Below are positions 1 through 7,636 of a stretch of DNA of 13,796 nucleotides, one piece after another (within the stretch, counting starts at the first letter, position 1; each line of letters starts with the position of its first letter). Made by a program: the position numbers and the translations under genes. This DNA comes from Chryseobacterium gleum. GTDB lineage: Bacteria > Bacteroidota > Bacteroidia > Flavobacteriales_D > Sanyastnellaceae. The stretch lies in contig CAMCYM010000019.1 of NCBI GenBank assembly GCA_945883885.1, positions 1 to 13,796 of the forward strand. Direction: 5' to 3'. Below the pieces are notes generated by a model. It was not told the DNA's origin and searched no databases. It saw only the letters and a list, made by a program, of their open reading frames with translations.

Positions 1-587
1 CGCCTGGCATCCGCGGTACGGATCTCCACCTCCGGATGCAGCACCGCCAGATGCCACCCCGGCGGCACGGGCAATGGAATCGGCGGACCTTGGGGCGGGC
101 ACAAGACGACGCCCCCCATCAGCGCGGGCGCCACATTGTCGGCATGCCGTGCACCGCTGGCCAGCACCTCCCCATCAAGGGCGAACGGCACCAGTTCGTC
201 CTGGCGAAGGCCGGCCCCCGCCAGGGCATCCACCGCCACGACGGCCGCGGCCGCGCTCGCCGCGCTCGACCCCAACCCGCTGCCCGGCCGCACCTCCTTG
301 TACATCGTCAGCTCCACCCCCCACGACGGCGCAAGGGCCCGGAGCAGCGACGCTGCAGCCGCCCCAGCGACGTTGCGCCCCGCCTCCATCGGCAGTCCCT
401 CGGCCCCGTGTATGGCGGCGATCCGGACCTCGCCCGCCGCTCCCGGTACCCGCCGGGCGACCAGGCGCTCCACCGGCGACTGCAGCGCACACCCCAGCCC
501 GTCGAATCCACAATTCAAGTTCGCTACGGTCGACGGCGCCACCACGGTGACCTCCTCCCGTCCTGTGAGGATGTGTTGCCCTGCCAT
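1..587 (-). CDS. thrB: Homoserine kinase, 3' end cut by window edge
   Basis: Phosphorylates L-homoserine with ATP to O-phosphohomoserine, the step before threonine synthase, in the cytoplasm. The ATG is at 587 on the minus strand and the frame stays open for 195 codons to the window edge. The family is usually about 300 residues, so roughly 60% is present. It is a GHMP kinase: an N-terminal strand (VTVVAPSTVANLNCGFDGLG, residues 13-32) is followed by the glycine/serine-rich ATP-binding loop PGSGLGSSAASAAAA at residues 101-115. A second conserved stretch, HADNVAPALMGGVVL, lies at 148-162. The gene starts 20 bases after the thrA stop, so it is very probably co-transcribed with thrA, and thrC would be expected just outside the window. 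A TACCTTCG box lies 5 bases before the ATG. The identification is firm from motif plus context. Confidence 0.93.
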   Translation of the reverse strand, partial: MAGQHILTGREEVTVVAPSTVANLNCGFDGLGCALQSPVERLVARRVPGAAGEVRIAAIHGAEGLPMEAGRNVAGAAAASLLRALAPSWGVELTMYKEVRPGSGLGSSAASAAAAVVAVDALAGAGLRQDELVPFALDGEVLASGARHADNVAPALMGGVVLCPPQGPPIPLPVPPGWHLAVLHPEVEIRTADAR

Positions 588-592
588 GCTGC

Positions 593-600
593 CGAAGGTA
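593..600 (-). promoter_or_regulatory. -7-like box before thrB
   Basis: TACCTTCG on the minus strand matches the Bacteroidota -7 consensus TAnnTTTG at all but one position and ends 5 bases before the thrB ATG. No TTG is seen at -33. Since thrB lies only 20 bases behind thrA, this may be chance or a translation-start context rather than a promoter. Confidence 0.2.
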
Positions 601-607
601 CCGCGGC

Positions 608-3016
608 TCAGCGCGCGAGTTTCAGGATGTCGCCGAAAACACCGCTCGCCGTGACCGCATTGCCCGCGCCACTGCCTTGGACCACCAGGGGACGTTCCGG
701 ATACCGGTCCGTGTAAAAGGCGATGCGGTTGTCAGAGCCTTGGAGGGCGCAAAAGGCATGGTCCTCGGGCAACATACGAAGCCCCACGGTGGCACCCTTG
801 CCCCGCTCCCACGCCCCCACAAACCGCAGCCGTCCGGGCGCTGCCGCCGCAAGCCGCGCCTGCATCCCGCCTTCGAGCTCGGGCAGAGCTGCGAGAAAGT
901 CCTCGACCGCGCCCTCGAACGCAGTGGCAGGCAAAAAGCCCTGGTTTTCGATGTCGTGCATTTCCAGCGGAACGCCGGCCATGCGGACGAGAATGAGCAG
1001 CTTGCGCGCCACGTCCACCCCGCCTAAGTCGAGCCGCGGATCCGGTTCCGTGAACCCCAGTTCCCGGGCTTCGAGCACCGCTTCTTCGAACCTGCACCCA
1101 GGCCCGAACCGGCTGAAAATGTGATTCAAAGAGCCGCTCATCACCGCTTCGATGCGCACCACCCGGTCCCCCGTGGCCACGAGGGAACGCAGGGTATCGA
1201 GCACCGGCAGGGCAGCGCCGACGTTTGTTTCGTTCAGGAAACGGCCAGGACCTGCCGTCAGCGCTGCAAAATCCGCGTACGGGCCGGTGGCGGCGATTTT
1301 GTTCGAGCACACTACATGCACCCCCGCCCGCACCGCCGGGACCGCGACGGCCGCGACCTCTGCAGAGGCCGTGTTGTCGACGAGCACAGCGTCTGTGAGC
1401 TTCAGTGCACGAAATTCCTGCAACAACTCCGCGGGCGAGGGCGCAGAAGGGGACGCAGCCAGTGCCGAACGCCATGAGGTCAAGTCGATGCCGTTCGGAT
1501 CGAGCAGGGCCGCGCGGCTTGATGCGAGGCCGACGACGCGGAGTTCGAGGCCGGAGGCGCGGAGGGCGTCGCTCGCGGATGCGATTTGGTCCACCAACGC
1601 CCCTCCCACCCCGCCGACCCCGATGCAGCACAGGTGCAACCGCCGCACGCCGCCCGCAAAAAACGCTCCGTGGAGCGCGCGCACGGCGGCCGCTTCTTCG
1701 CCGGTCGCCACCACGATCGAAATGTTGCGCTCGGTCGATCCTTGCGCGATGGCCCGCACGTTGATGCCCGCCGACCCCAGCGCGGCGAACGCCCGTCCGC
1801 TGACTCCGGACGTGGCCGCCATGCCGCCGCCGACGAGGGCCACGATGCTTAGCCCCCGGTCCACGCGCAGCGGTTCGAGCCGGTTGAGCGCAAGGTCCGC
1901 GTCGAATTCCTCGTGCAAGGCCCGTTCCGCCCCCTCCAAATCCGCCTCCGACACCCCGAGCGTAATGCTGTGCTCGGAAGAACTCTGCGTGATCAAAACG
2001 ACATTCACGCCCGCAAGTCCAAGTGCGGTAAACACGCGCCGCGAAAAGCCGGGCCGGCCGATGATGCCTCCGCCCACCAGCGTGAGCAGCGCCATCCCCG
2101 AAATGCTCGAAATGCCGCGCACCACCTCGTGGGCCTCGGGTTCCGCGACGATTCTGGTTCCGGTCGCGCCGGCGTCGAACGTGCTGCGCACAATCAGCGG
2201 AATGCCCGCCTCGCGGAGCGGCGCAATGGTCGGGTGGTAGATCACTTTGGCCCCGAAATGGCACAGTTCCATGGCCTCTTCGTAGCTCATCGAAGGGATG
2301 ATGCGCGCTTCGCGGACCAAACGGGGATCGGCCGTCATCATCCCCGGCACATCCGTGGACTTCTCCATGCACACCGCCCCGACGGCTGCCGCCACCAGCG
2401 ACGCGGTGTAATCGCTCCCTCCCCGGCCTAGCGTTGTCGTCGACCCGTCCGGAGCCTGGCCGATGAAGCCCTCCGTCAGCAGCACATCAAACTCTCCGGC
2501 TTCCCGCACACCGGCTCTCACCCGCTCCGCCGTCGTCGCGGTGTCTACATACGCCGCACCGTATCCTGCATCCGTGGCGATCCACTCCCGCGCATCCACC
2601 CGCACCACCCGCAGTCCTTTCGAGCGCAGCAACGCCTCCACCATCCGCACTGCCAGCCGCTCTCCGAACGAAACCAGGGCATCCGAACTCCTACCACTGC
2701 ACTCGCCGATCAGCGCGATTCCGTTGCACAGAAGCTCCATCTCCCCCATCAAATCCCCGATGTCTGCAGCAATTCCAAGGCCTGCAAGGGCCTCCTCGTG
2801 CCGCATGCGCAGGGCCTCCATCTTCTCCGCATGGCTCCCCTTCCCTGCTGCGGCTGAACGCCCGGCCTCGAGCAGCGCATTCGTCACGCCCCCCATGGCG
2901 GAACACACCACAATGCGCCGGACAGAACGACGGTCCCACAACACGTCCGCCACGCGCTGCATGGCTGCAGCCGTTTCCAGCGAGCTCCCTCCGAATTTTA
3001 GTACTTCCAGTTCCAT
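608..3016 (-). CDS. thrA: Bifunctional aspartokinase / homoserine dehydrogenase
   Basis: Catalyses the first and third steps of the aspartate pathway to threonine (aspartate phosphorylation; NAD(P)H-dependent reduction of aspartate semialdehyde to homoserine). I chose the ATG at 3016, which gives 802 residues beginning MELEVLKFGGSSL and places the kinase KFGGSS motif at residues 7-12 as in the family. An in-frame ATG at 3040 would add 8 unsupported residues. E. coli ThrA is 820 residues. Order of domains: aspartokinase (about 1-290, with SFGERLA and TTLGRGGSDYT), tandem ACT-type regulatory domains (about 300-455, two LVGGG...G-x-N-V units), and homoserine dehydrogenase (about 458-802). The dehydrogenase shows the Rossmann loop GVGGVGG at 466-472, then NETNVGAALPVLDTL, MSGSLNHIF and FTEPDPRLDLGGVDVARKLL. 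Threonine feedback through the ACT domains is expected from the family. The 82-base gap upstream to fabI shows no clear promoter, leader peptide or attenuator. Confidence 0.97.
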   Translation of the reverse strand: MELEVLKFGGSSLETAAAMQRVADVLWDRRSVRRIVVCSAMGGVTNALLEAGRSAAAGKGSHAEKMEALRMRHEEALAGLGIAADIGDLMGEMELLCNGIALIGECSGRSSDALVSFGERLAVRMVEALLRSKGLRVVRVDAREWIATDAGYGAAYVDTATTAERVRAGVREAGEFDVLLTEGFIGQAPDGSTTTLGRGGSDYTASLVAAAVGAVCMEKSTDVPGMMTADPRLVREARIIPSMSYEEAMELCHFGAKVIYHPTIAPLREAGIPLIVRSTFDAGATGTRIVAEPEAHEVVRGISSISGMALLTLVGGGIIGRPGFSRRVFTALGLAGVNVVLITQSSSEHSITLGVSEADLEGAERALHEEFDADLALNRLEPLRVDRGLSIVALVGGGMAATSGVSGRAFAALGSAGINVRAIAQGSTERNISIVVATGEEAAAVRALHGAFFAGGVRRLHLCCIGVGGVGGALVDQIASASDALRASGLELRVVGLASSRAALLDPNGIDLTSWRSALAASPSAPSPAELLQEFRALKLTDAVLVDNTASAEVAAVAVPAVRAGVHVVCSNKIAATGPYADFAALTAGPGRFLNETNVGAALPVLDTLRSLVATGDRVVRIEAVMSGSLNHIFSRFGPGCRFEEAVLEARELGFTEPDPRLDLGGVDVARKLLILVRMAGVPLEMHDIENQGFLPATAFEGAVEDFLAALPELEGGMQARLAAAAPGRLRFVGAWERGKGATVGLRMLPEDHAFCALQGSDNRIAFYTDRYPERPLVVQGSGAGNAVTASGVFGDILKLAR

Positions 3017-3098
3017 AACGTGCAGCAAGTTCGCCTGCACGTACGCAATCAGCCTTGGGAGGTTTCAGCAGCAATTCAACGCCCCCGAACTCTATGGG

Positions 3099-3911
3099 TT
3101 AGACGAACTTCCCGATCACCTCTTGGCTCACACCGGTGTTCGAGAAGCCGCCGTCGTGGAAGAGGTTTTGCATCGTTACGTAGCGGGTCATGTCGCTGAA
3201 CAGCGTGACGCAATAATCTGCACAGGCCGCGGCGTCAGCATTTCCGAGGGGGCTCATGGACTCGCTGTACGCGATGAATTCGTCGAAGCCCTTGACTCCG
3301 CTGCCCGCGGTGGTGACGGTGGGGCTTTGGGACACCGTATTGATCCGCACCTTGTGGGCGACCCCGTAGTGGTAGCCGAAGCTGCGGGCCACCGACTCGA
3401 GCAAGGATTTTGCATCGGCCATGTCGCCGTAATCCGGGAAAATGCGCTGCGCAGCGATGTAGCTCAAGGCCACCACGCTTCCCCACTCCTTCAGGGCGCC
3501 GTGCTTCATGGCTACCGCGAGCGTCTTGTGCAGCGAAATGGCGCTCACATCGAGGGTGGTCTTGTACCACTCGTAGTTCACGTCCGTGTAGTGCTTGCCT
3601 TTGCGGACGTTCGGGCTCATCCCGATGGAGTGCAGGATGAAGTCAAACGGACCGCCGAAGTGCTCCATGGCGCCTGTGATCAGCGCCTCGAGGTCTTCCA
3701 TGCTCGTGGCATCGGCCGGGATGACCGGTGCTCCACCGACCGCGGCCGCAAGTTGATGGATCTCGCCCATCCGCATGGCCACCGGGGCGTTCGTCAACAC
3801 GAGTTCCGCCCCTTGTGCGTGGGCATGCAGCGCGGTTTTCCACGCAATCGACTGGTCGTTCAGGGCCCCGAAGACGATGCCCTTCTTTCCTTGAAGCAGG
3901 TTGTTTGCCAT
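3099..3911 (-). CDS. fabI: Enoyl-[acyl-carrier-protein] reductase (NADH), FabI type
   Basis: Reduces trans-2-enoyl-ACP to acyl-ACP, the last step of each round of type II fatty acid elongation, in the cytoplasm. The protein has 270 residues, close to the usual 260-270. It is a short-chain dehydrogenase fold. The N-terminal nucleotide-binding stretch is GIVFGALNDQSIAWKTA (residues 11-27), and a FILHSIGMSP strand follows at 91-100. The catalytic pair has FabI spacing: Tyr151 in LSYIAAQ, Tyr161 in FPDYGDMADAK and Lys168 (Y-x6-K), matching Tyr146/Tyr156/Lys163 of E. coli FabI. The C-terminal MQNLFHDGGFSNTGVS is typical of the family. It starts 9 bases after the stop of the FAD-linked dehydrogenase gene. 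A perfect TAGGTTTG box overlaps that stop, so the gene may be read from its own start site as well as from upstream. Confidence 0.96.
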   Translation of the reverse strand: MANNLLQGKKGIVFGALNDQSIAWKTALHAHAQGAELVLTNAPVAMRMGEIHQLAAAVGGAPVIPADATSMEDLEALITGAMEHFGGPFDFILHSIGMSPNVRKGKHYTDVNYEWYKTTLDVSAISLHKTLAVAMKHGALKEWGSVVALSYIAAQRIFPDYGDMADAKSLLESVARSFGYHYGVAHKVRINTVSQSPTVTTAGSGVKGFDEFIAYSESMSPLGNADAAACADYCVTLFSDMTRYVTMQNLFHDGGFSNTGVSQEVIGKFV

Positions 3912-3915
3912 GCCG

Positions 3916-3923
3916 CAAACCTA
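3916..3923 (-). promoter_or_regulatory. Perfect -7 box overlapping upstream stop, before fabI
   Basis: TAGGTTTG on the minus strand is a perfect match to TAnnTTTG. Its first three bases are the TAG stop of the FAD-linked dehydrogenase gene, and it ends 4 bases before the fabI ATG. Transcription normally starts a few bases after this box, which would put the start at or next to the ATG. No TTG is seen at the -33 position, so strength is uncertain. Confidence 0.35.
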
Positions 3924-5324
3924 ACGCACAGAGGCGTCGGGCAGCACCTTTCCCGGATTGAGAATGCCCGTCGGGTCGAACGCGGCCTTCACCGCGCGCT
4001 GCAATCGCAGGTGAGCGGGACTGCAGGCAATGTCCATGTAGGGTTTCTGCACGAGCCCGATGCCGTGCTCCCCGCTCAAGGTCCCGCCGAGCCGCACCAC
4101 CTCGGTAAACAATTCGCGGATCGCCGCCGGCAAGGTCCCGTGCCAAACGTCCTCCGACAGCGTCCCACGCAAGATATTGACATGGAGGTTGCCATCGCCG
4201 GCATGGCCGTAGCACACGCTCGTAAAGCCGTACCGCGCGCCGATGTCCTTGACCGCCGCGAGGAGTTCCGGCAGGCGGCCCCGGGGAACCACCGTGTCTT
4301 CTTCCTTGTAGGTGCTCGCGGCCTTGACCGCCTCGCCCACCCGACGTCGCAGGAACCACAGCCGATCCTTCGCCGCGGCATCGTCCGCGAACAGCGGCTC
4401 GGCTGCACCGTGGGCTTCGAGGACCGGGAGGATGGATTCAAGCTGAGGCATCAGGTCTTCTGCCCGGAACCCGTCCACCTCGATCAGCAGGTGGGCTTCG
4501 ATGCCTTCGGGCAGCGGCAGGGAGGTGTCGCCGGTGTAGGTTTGGGCGAGGGCGACGGCCTCGCGCTCCATGAACTCGAGCGCGGAAGGCACCACACCGG
4601 CCTGGAAAATCGCCGCCACTGCCTGACACGCCGCGAGCGCCGATGGAAACGGCGCCAGCAACAACGCGGTATGGGTGGGCAAAGGCAGCAGCTTCAGCGT
4701 CGCCTCGGTGATGACCGCGAGCGTGCCTTCGCTGCCCACCAGCAGCTGCGTAAGGTTGTAGCCTGTGCTGTTTTTCAAGGTGTCCGCGCCCGTGCGCACC
4801 ACGGTGCCGTCGGCCAGCACCGCTTCGAGGTTCAGGACCCAATCCTTCGTCACGCCGTACTTCACGGCACGCGGCCCGCCGCTGTTTTCCGCAATGTTCC
4901 CGCCGATCGTGCAGCTTCCGCGGCTCGCCGGGTCGACGGCGTAAAAGAGGCCCTGCGCCGCGACGGCCTCCTGCAGCACCTGCACGATGACGCCGGGCTG
5001 CACGCGGACCTGGTGGTTCACCTCGTCGATGCAGACAATGGCATCCATCCGCCGCAGCGACAGCGCGATGCCTCCGTGTGCCGCGAGCGCTCCGCCGCTA
5101 AGGCCTGTGCGCGCCCCGGCCGGCGTCACCGGTATGCCGTGGGCATGCGCCCACCGCAGCACGGCCGAAACTTCCGCCGTAGAGCGCGGCTCGGCCACGC
5201 AGAGCGGCCGGAACCGCAGGTCCTCCGTCTCGTCGCGGGAAGCACGGTCCAGCGATTCCGGATCCGTCAACACCGGACATCCCGCAGCCGCGGCGAGGTC
5301 CGCACAGAGCAAATCGTCACCCAT
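3921..5324 (-). CDS. FAD-linked 2-hydroxyacid dehydrogenase (GlcD / D-lactate dehydrogenase type)
   Basis: A 467-residue flavoprotein of the FAD-binding-4/FAD-oxidase-C family. It probably oxidises glycolate, D-lactate or a similar 2-hydroxyacid and passes electrons to the respiratory chain. PCMH-type FAD domain (about 35-215): PAGARTGLSGGAL at 68-80 and DPASRGSCTIGGNIAENSGG at 131-150. C-terminal substrate domain (about 225-465): YGHAGDGNLHVNI at 372-384, LSGEHGIG at 416-423 and the family-typical ending DPTGILNPGKVLP at 450-462. There is no signal peptide. No glcE or glcF partner lies next to it, so a stand-alone D-lactate dehydrogenase is as likely as a glycolate oxidase subunit, and the substrate cannot be read from the sequence. 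The start at 5324 leaves only 30 bases to the divergent peptidase gene. The length fits the family. An alternative start is possible because no Shine-Dalgarno sequence marks this one. Confidence 0.9.
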   Translation of the reverse strand: MGDDLLCADLAAAAGCPVLTDPESLDRASRDETEDLRFRPLCVAEPRSTAEVSAVLRWAHAHGIPVTPAGARTGLSGGALAAHGGIALSLRRMDAIVCIDEVNHQVRVQPGVIVQVLQEAVAAQGLFYAVDPASRGSCTIGGNIAENSGGPRAVKYGVTKDWVLNLEAVLADGTVVRTGADTLKNSTGYNLTQLLVGSEGTLAVITEATLKLLPLPTHTALLLAPFPSALAACQAVAAIFQAGVVPSALEFMEREAVALAQTYTGDTSLPLPEGIEAHLLIEVDGFRAEDLMPQLESILPVLEAHGAAEPLFADDAAAKDRLWFLRRRVGEAVKAASTYKEEDTVVPRGRLPELLAAVKDIGARYGFTSVCYGHAGDGNLHVNILRGTLSEDVWHGTLPAAIRELFTEVVRLGGTLSGEHGIGLVQKPYMDIACSPAHLRLQRAVKAAFDPTGILNPGKVLPDASVR

Positions 5325-5330
5325 TGCCGC

Positions 5331-5338
5331 CGAATTTA
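5331..5338 (-). promoter_or_regulatory. -7-like box before the FAD-linked dehydrogenase gene
   Basis: TAAATTCG on the minus strand differs from TAnnTTTG at one position and ends 6 bases before the ATG at 5324. It lies in the 30-base gap shared with the divergent peptidase gene. The upstream part of any promoter would have to sit inside the peptidase coding region. No -33 TTG is visible there. Confidence 0.3.
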
Positions 5339-5341
5339 CCG

Positions 5342-5349
5342 CACATTTG
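5342..5349 (+). promoter_or_regulatory. -7-like box before the dipeptidyl peptidase gene
   Basis: CACATTTG differs from TAnnTTTG only at the first base and ends 5 bases before the ATG at 5355. A TTG at 5324-5326 could serve as the -33 element, but the 15-base spacing is shorter than usual. If used, the mRNA would begin at or near the start codon. It lies almost back to back with the box of the divergent gene, so the two genes may compete or share control. Confidence 0.35.
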
Positions 5350-5354
5350 CGGCC

Positions 5355-7562
5355 ATGAAGTCTCTTCGTTTTCTCTCGCTGGGAGTGATTTTGTTCTCAG
5401 CCATGTGGGAGGCGCCAGGTGCCTTTTCCCAAACAGATACGCTGTCCAATGCAACCATTTGGGCAACCCGCACCTTCCGGGCACAAGGCGTCTATGGCTT
5501 CGCTTCCATGGAAGATGGGAAGCACTATACACAACTCGAACAAGAAACCGGTTCTGGTTCCGCCATCGTCAAGTACGCCTACACCAGTGGGAAAGCCGTT
5601 GATACACTGGCATCGAGCCGCACCATCTTCGGCAATCCTGAGGTCTACATCGACCGGTATACCTTCAATGAAGGGGAATCAAAACTGCTCATCGTGACAG
5701 AGGAAGAACCGATTTACCGGCATTCCTCGCAAGCAAAGCACTTCATTTATACGCTAAAATCAAAGAAAGCAGTGCCCCTATCGGAGCAACCGGGCCTGCA
5801 GCGCCTCGCCAAGTTCTCACCCGATGGGATGCAAGTAGCTTTTGTTCGAGACAACAATCTATTCGTCAAAGATTTACGAAATGGCGAAGAAATTCGCGTG
5901 ACCAAGGATGGCGCAGCGAATGCCACTATCAACGGGGCGGCCGATTGGGTCTACGAGGAGGAGTTTGGGACCGACGATGCCTACGAATGGTCGCCTGACG
6001 GTAAGTTCTTGGCATACCTGCGGTTTGACGAATCGCGGGTTCCAGAATTCACAATGGACATGTACGGAAACCTTTACCCTGAAAGGTACACGTTTAAATA
6101 TCCCAAAGCCGGCGAAGAAAACAGCGATGTCTATGCGCAAATCTTTGACATCGCAATGCGTCGATCGATGCGCGCCATCCTCCCACCCTACGAGTACATT
6201 CCCCGAATTCGTTGGACCCGCAGAACAGGCGTTCTGGCCGTATTCACGATGAATCGTACCCAGAACAAATTTGAAATGTATTTAGCCGATGCAACGAAAG
6301 CAGATGTGACCGGGAAAGTCCCCGCCACCTTAGCATTTTCAGAGCAATCAGCCACTTACGTAGAACTCACCGATGAAATCGTTTTCCTACCGGATGGGAA
6401 CTCCATGTTGATTACCAGCGAGCGCAGTGGATACAATCATCTTTGGAAATGCGGTTTTGACAGGCAGTGCGAACCCATTACCTCAGGCGAATTCGATCTT
6501 ATCGATGTGCTCGGTTTCGACGACAAACGCGCTGAGGTGTATTTCACATCTTCCATTCGCGGTGCGACCCAGAAGCACCTGTGTAGGGTGCTCGTTGCCG
6601 GAGGAACGATCACCGTACTGAACGACGTTCCTGGAACACATTCGGCAGAATTCTCCACTGGATTCACGTACCGAATTCACACCCATTCCACTGCCGAATC
6701 TCCACCCACCTTCACTTTGTATGACCGCGAAAACAATCGAATCAGAACACTAGAGGACAACAGTGCGCTCCGCACCACCCTGAATAGATTCGACCTATCA
6801 CCCAAGGAGTTCTTCACCTGGACCGGCCCCGGCGGGGAGTCCTTGAATGCGTGGATGATCAAGCCGAAGGGGTTTGACCCTGCAAAGCGGTATCCGGTGT
6901 ATGTGGCCATCTACGGCGGACCCGGTTCGAACACGGTGGAGGACGATTGGGAAGGCGCGACCTACCTCTGGCACCAGCTGCTCGCGCAAGAAGGTTACCT
7001 GGTGGTGAGCACGGATCCGCGCGGGACGATGTTCCGGGGCAGGAAATTCAAGCATGCGACCTACCGGCAACTCGGGAAGCTGGAAACGGAGGACTTCATC
7101 GGCTTCGCGGGGCATTTGGCCTCCCTTCCATTCGTCGACGGCGAACGCATCGGCATCCAAGGCTGGAGCTACGGTGGATTCGAGACGCTGCTCTGCATGA
7201 CGAAGGGAGCAGACGCCTTCAACGCGGGCATCTCGGTGGCTCCGGTGACGAATTGGCGCTACTACGACTCCATCTACACCGAGCGCTTCATGACCACGCC
7301 GCAGGAAAATCCCGACGGGTACGACGCGAACTCGCCGGTGACACACGCCGCGCTGCTGCAAGGGCCGCTGCTGCTGGTCCACGGCTCTGCGGACGACAAC
7401 GTTCATTTCCAAAACTCGATGGAGATGGTCAACGCCCTCGTGGCCGCTGGCAAGGACTTCGACTTCTTCGTCTATCCCGATCGAAACCATGGGATTTACG
7501 GGGGAAACACGCGGCTTCACCTCTACAAGATGATGCTCGATTTCGTGAAGGAGAACTTCTAA
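5355..7562 (+). CDS. Secreted dipeptidyl peptidase IV (S9B family prolyl peptidase)
   Basis: Cleaves N-terminal dipeptides, preferentially after proline or alanine, from oligopeptides outside the cytoplasm. The ATG at 5355 gives 735 residues and starts with a signal peptide: Lys2/Arg5, a hydrophobic stretch at about 6-17, and likely cleavage near Ser-Gln 25-26. The frame is open far upstream (to 2463) but only antisense to other genes. Beta-propeller about 60-475, with DWVYEEE at 197-203; Glu202/Glu203 correspond to human DPP4 Glu205/Glu206, which hold the substrate amino terminus. Alpha/beta hydrolase about 480-735: oxyanion Tyr in IYGGPGS, nucleophile Ser605 in GWSYGG, Asp680 in GSADDNVHF and His712 in DRNHG. 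The Asp-His spacing of 32 equals that of human 708-740. It heads a run of three POT transporters 74 bases downstream, which fits peptide scavenging. The propeller half has much lower GC than the catalytic half. Confidence 0.95.
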   Translation: MKSLRFLSLGVILFSAMWEAPGAFSQTDTLSNATIWATRTFRAQGVYGFASMEDGKHYTQLEQETGSGSAIVKYAYTSGKAVDTLASSRTIFGNPEVYIDRYTFNEGESKLLIVTEEEPIYRHSSQAKHFIYTLKSKKAVPLSEQPGLQRLAKFSPDGMQVAFVRDNNLFVKDLRNGEEIRVTKDGAANATINGAADWVYEEEFGTDDAYEWSPDGKFLAYLRFDESRVPEFTMDMYGNLYPERYTFKYPKAGEENSDVYAQIFDIAMRRSMRAILPPYEYIPRIRWTRRTGVLAVFTMNRTQNKFEMYLADATKADVTGKVPATLAFSEQSATYVELTDEIVFLPDGNSMLITSERSGYNHLWKCGFDRQCEPITSGEFDLIDVLGFDDKRAEVYFTSSIRGATQKHLCRVLVAGGTITVLNDVPGTHSAEFSTGFTYRIHTHSTAESPPTFTLYDRENNRIRTLEDNSALRTTLNRFDLSPKEFFTWTGPGGESLNAWMIKPKGFDPAKRYPVYVAIYGGPGSNTVEDDWEGATYLWHQLLAQEGYLVVSTDPRGTMFRGRKFKHATYRQLGKLETEDFIGFAGHLASLPFVDGERIGIQGWSYGGFETLLCMTKGADAFNAGISVAPVTNWRYYDSIYTERFMTTPQENPDGYDANSPVTHAALLQGPLLLVHGSADDNVHFQNSMEMVNALVAAGKDFDFFVYPDRNHGIYGGNTRLHLYKMMLDFVKENF

Positions 7563-7636
7563 GCGCCCTGCGGCGGTGGTGGGAGTAAGCGGTTCTTGAA
7601 TTAGCTTCCCGGCCAAACTTCAACGACCCTCTCGCC

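Noticed and set aside
732..2372. Long alternative frames over thrA, including a minus-strand frame of 546 codons and a plus-strand one of 362 codons.
   Set aside because: Their translations are Arg/Gly/Ala-rich or Ser/Pro/Ala-rich with no recognisable motif, and they overlap a complete AK-HSD gene. They are shadows of GC-rich coding DNA.
3017..3040. An upstream ATG that would lengthen ThrA by 8 residues.
   Set aside because: Aspartokinases begin a few residues before KFGGSS. The ATG at 3016 fits this and the extension has no support.
3017..3098. A leader peptide or attenuator before thrA.
   Set aside because: The 82-base gap has no short frame rich in Thr or Ile codons, no strong alternative hairpins and no TAnnTTTG box on the minus strand.
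2463..5354. An open plus-strand frame of 964 codons that reads straight into the dipeptidyl peptidase gene and could look like a giant fusion protein.
   Set aside because: It is antisense to thrA, fabI and the dehydrogenase, all firmly identified on the minus strand. Its translation shows no domain, and the real signal peptide starts at 5355. In a GC-rich genome the codons whose complements are stops are rare, so long antisense frames stay open by chance.
7563..7636. A possible terminator or promoter between the peptidase and the first transporter (AAGC...GCTT pairing; TAGCTTCC).
   Set aside because: The stem is only 4 base pairs with mismatched flanks and no T-run, and the box matches the -7 consensus poorly. 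I see no convincing signal here.
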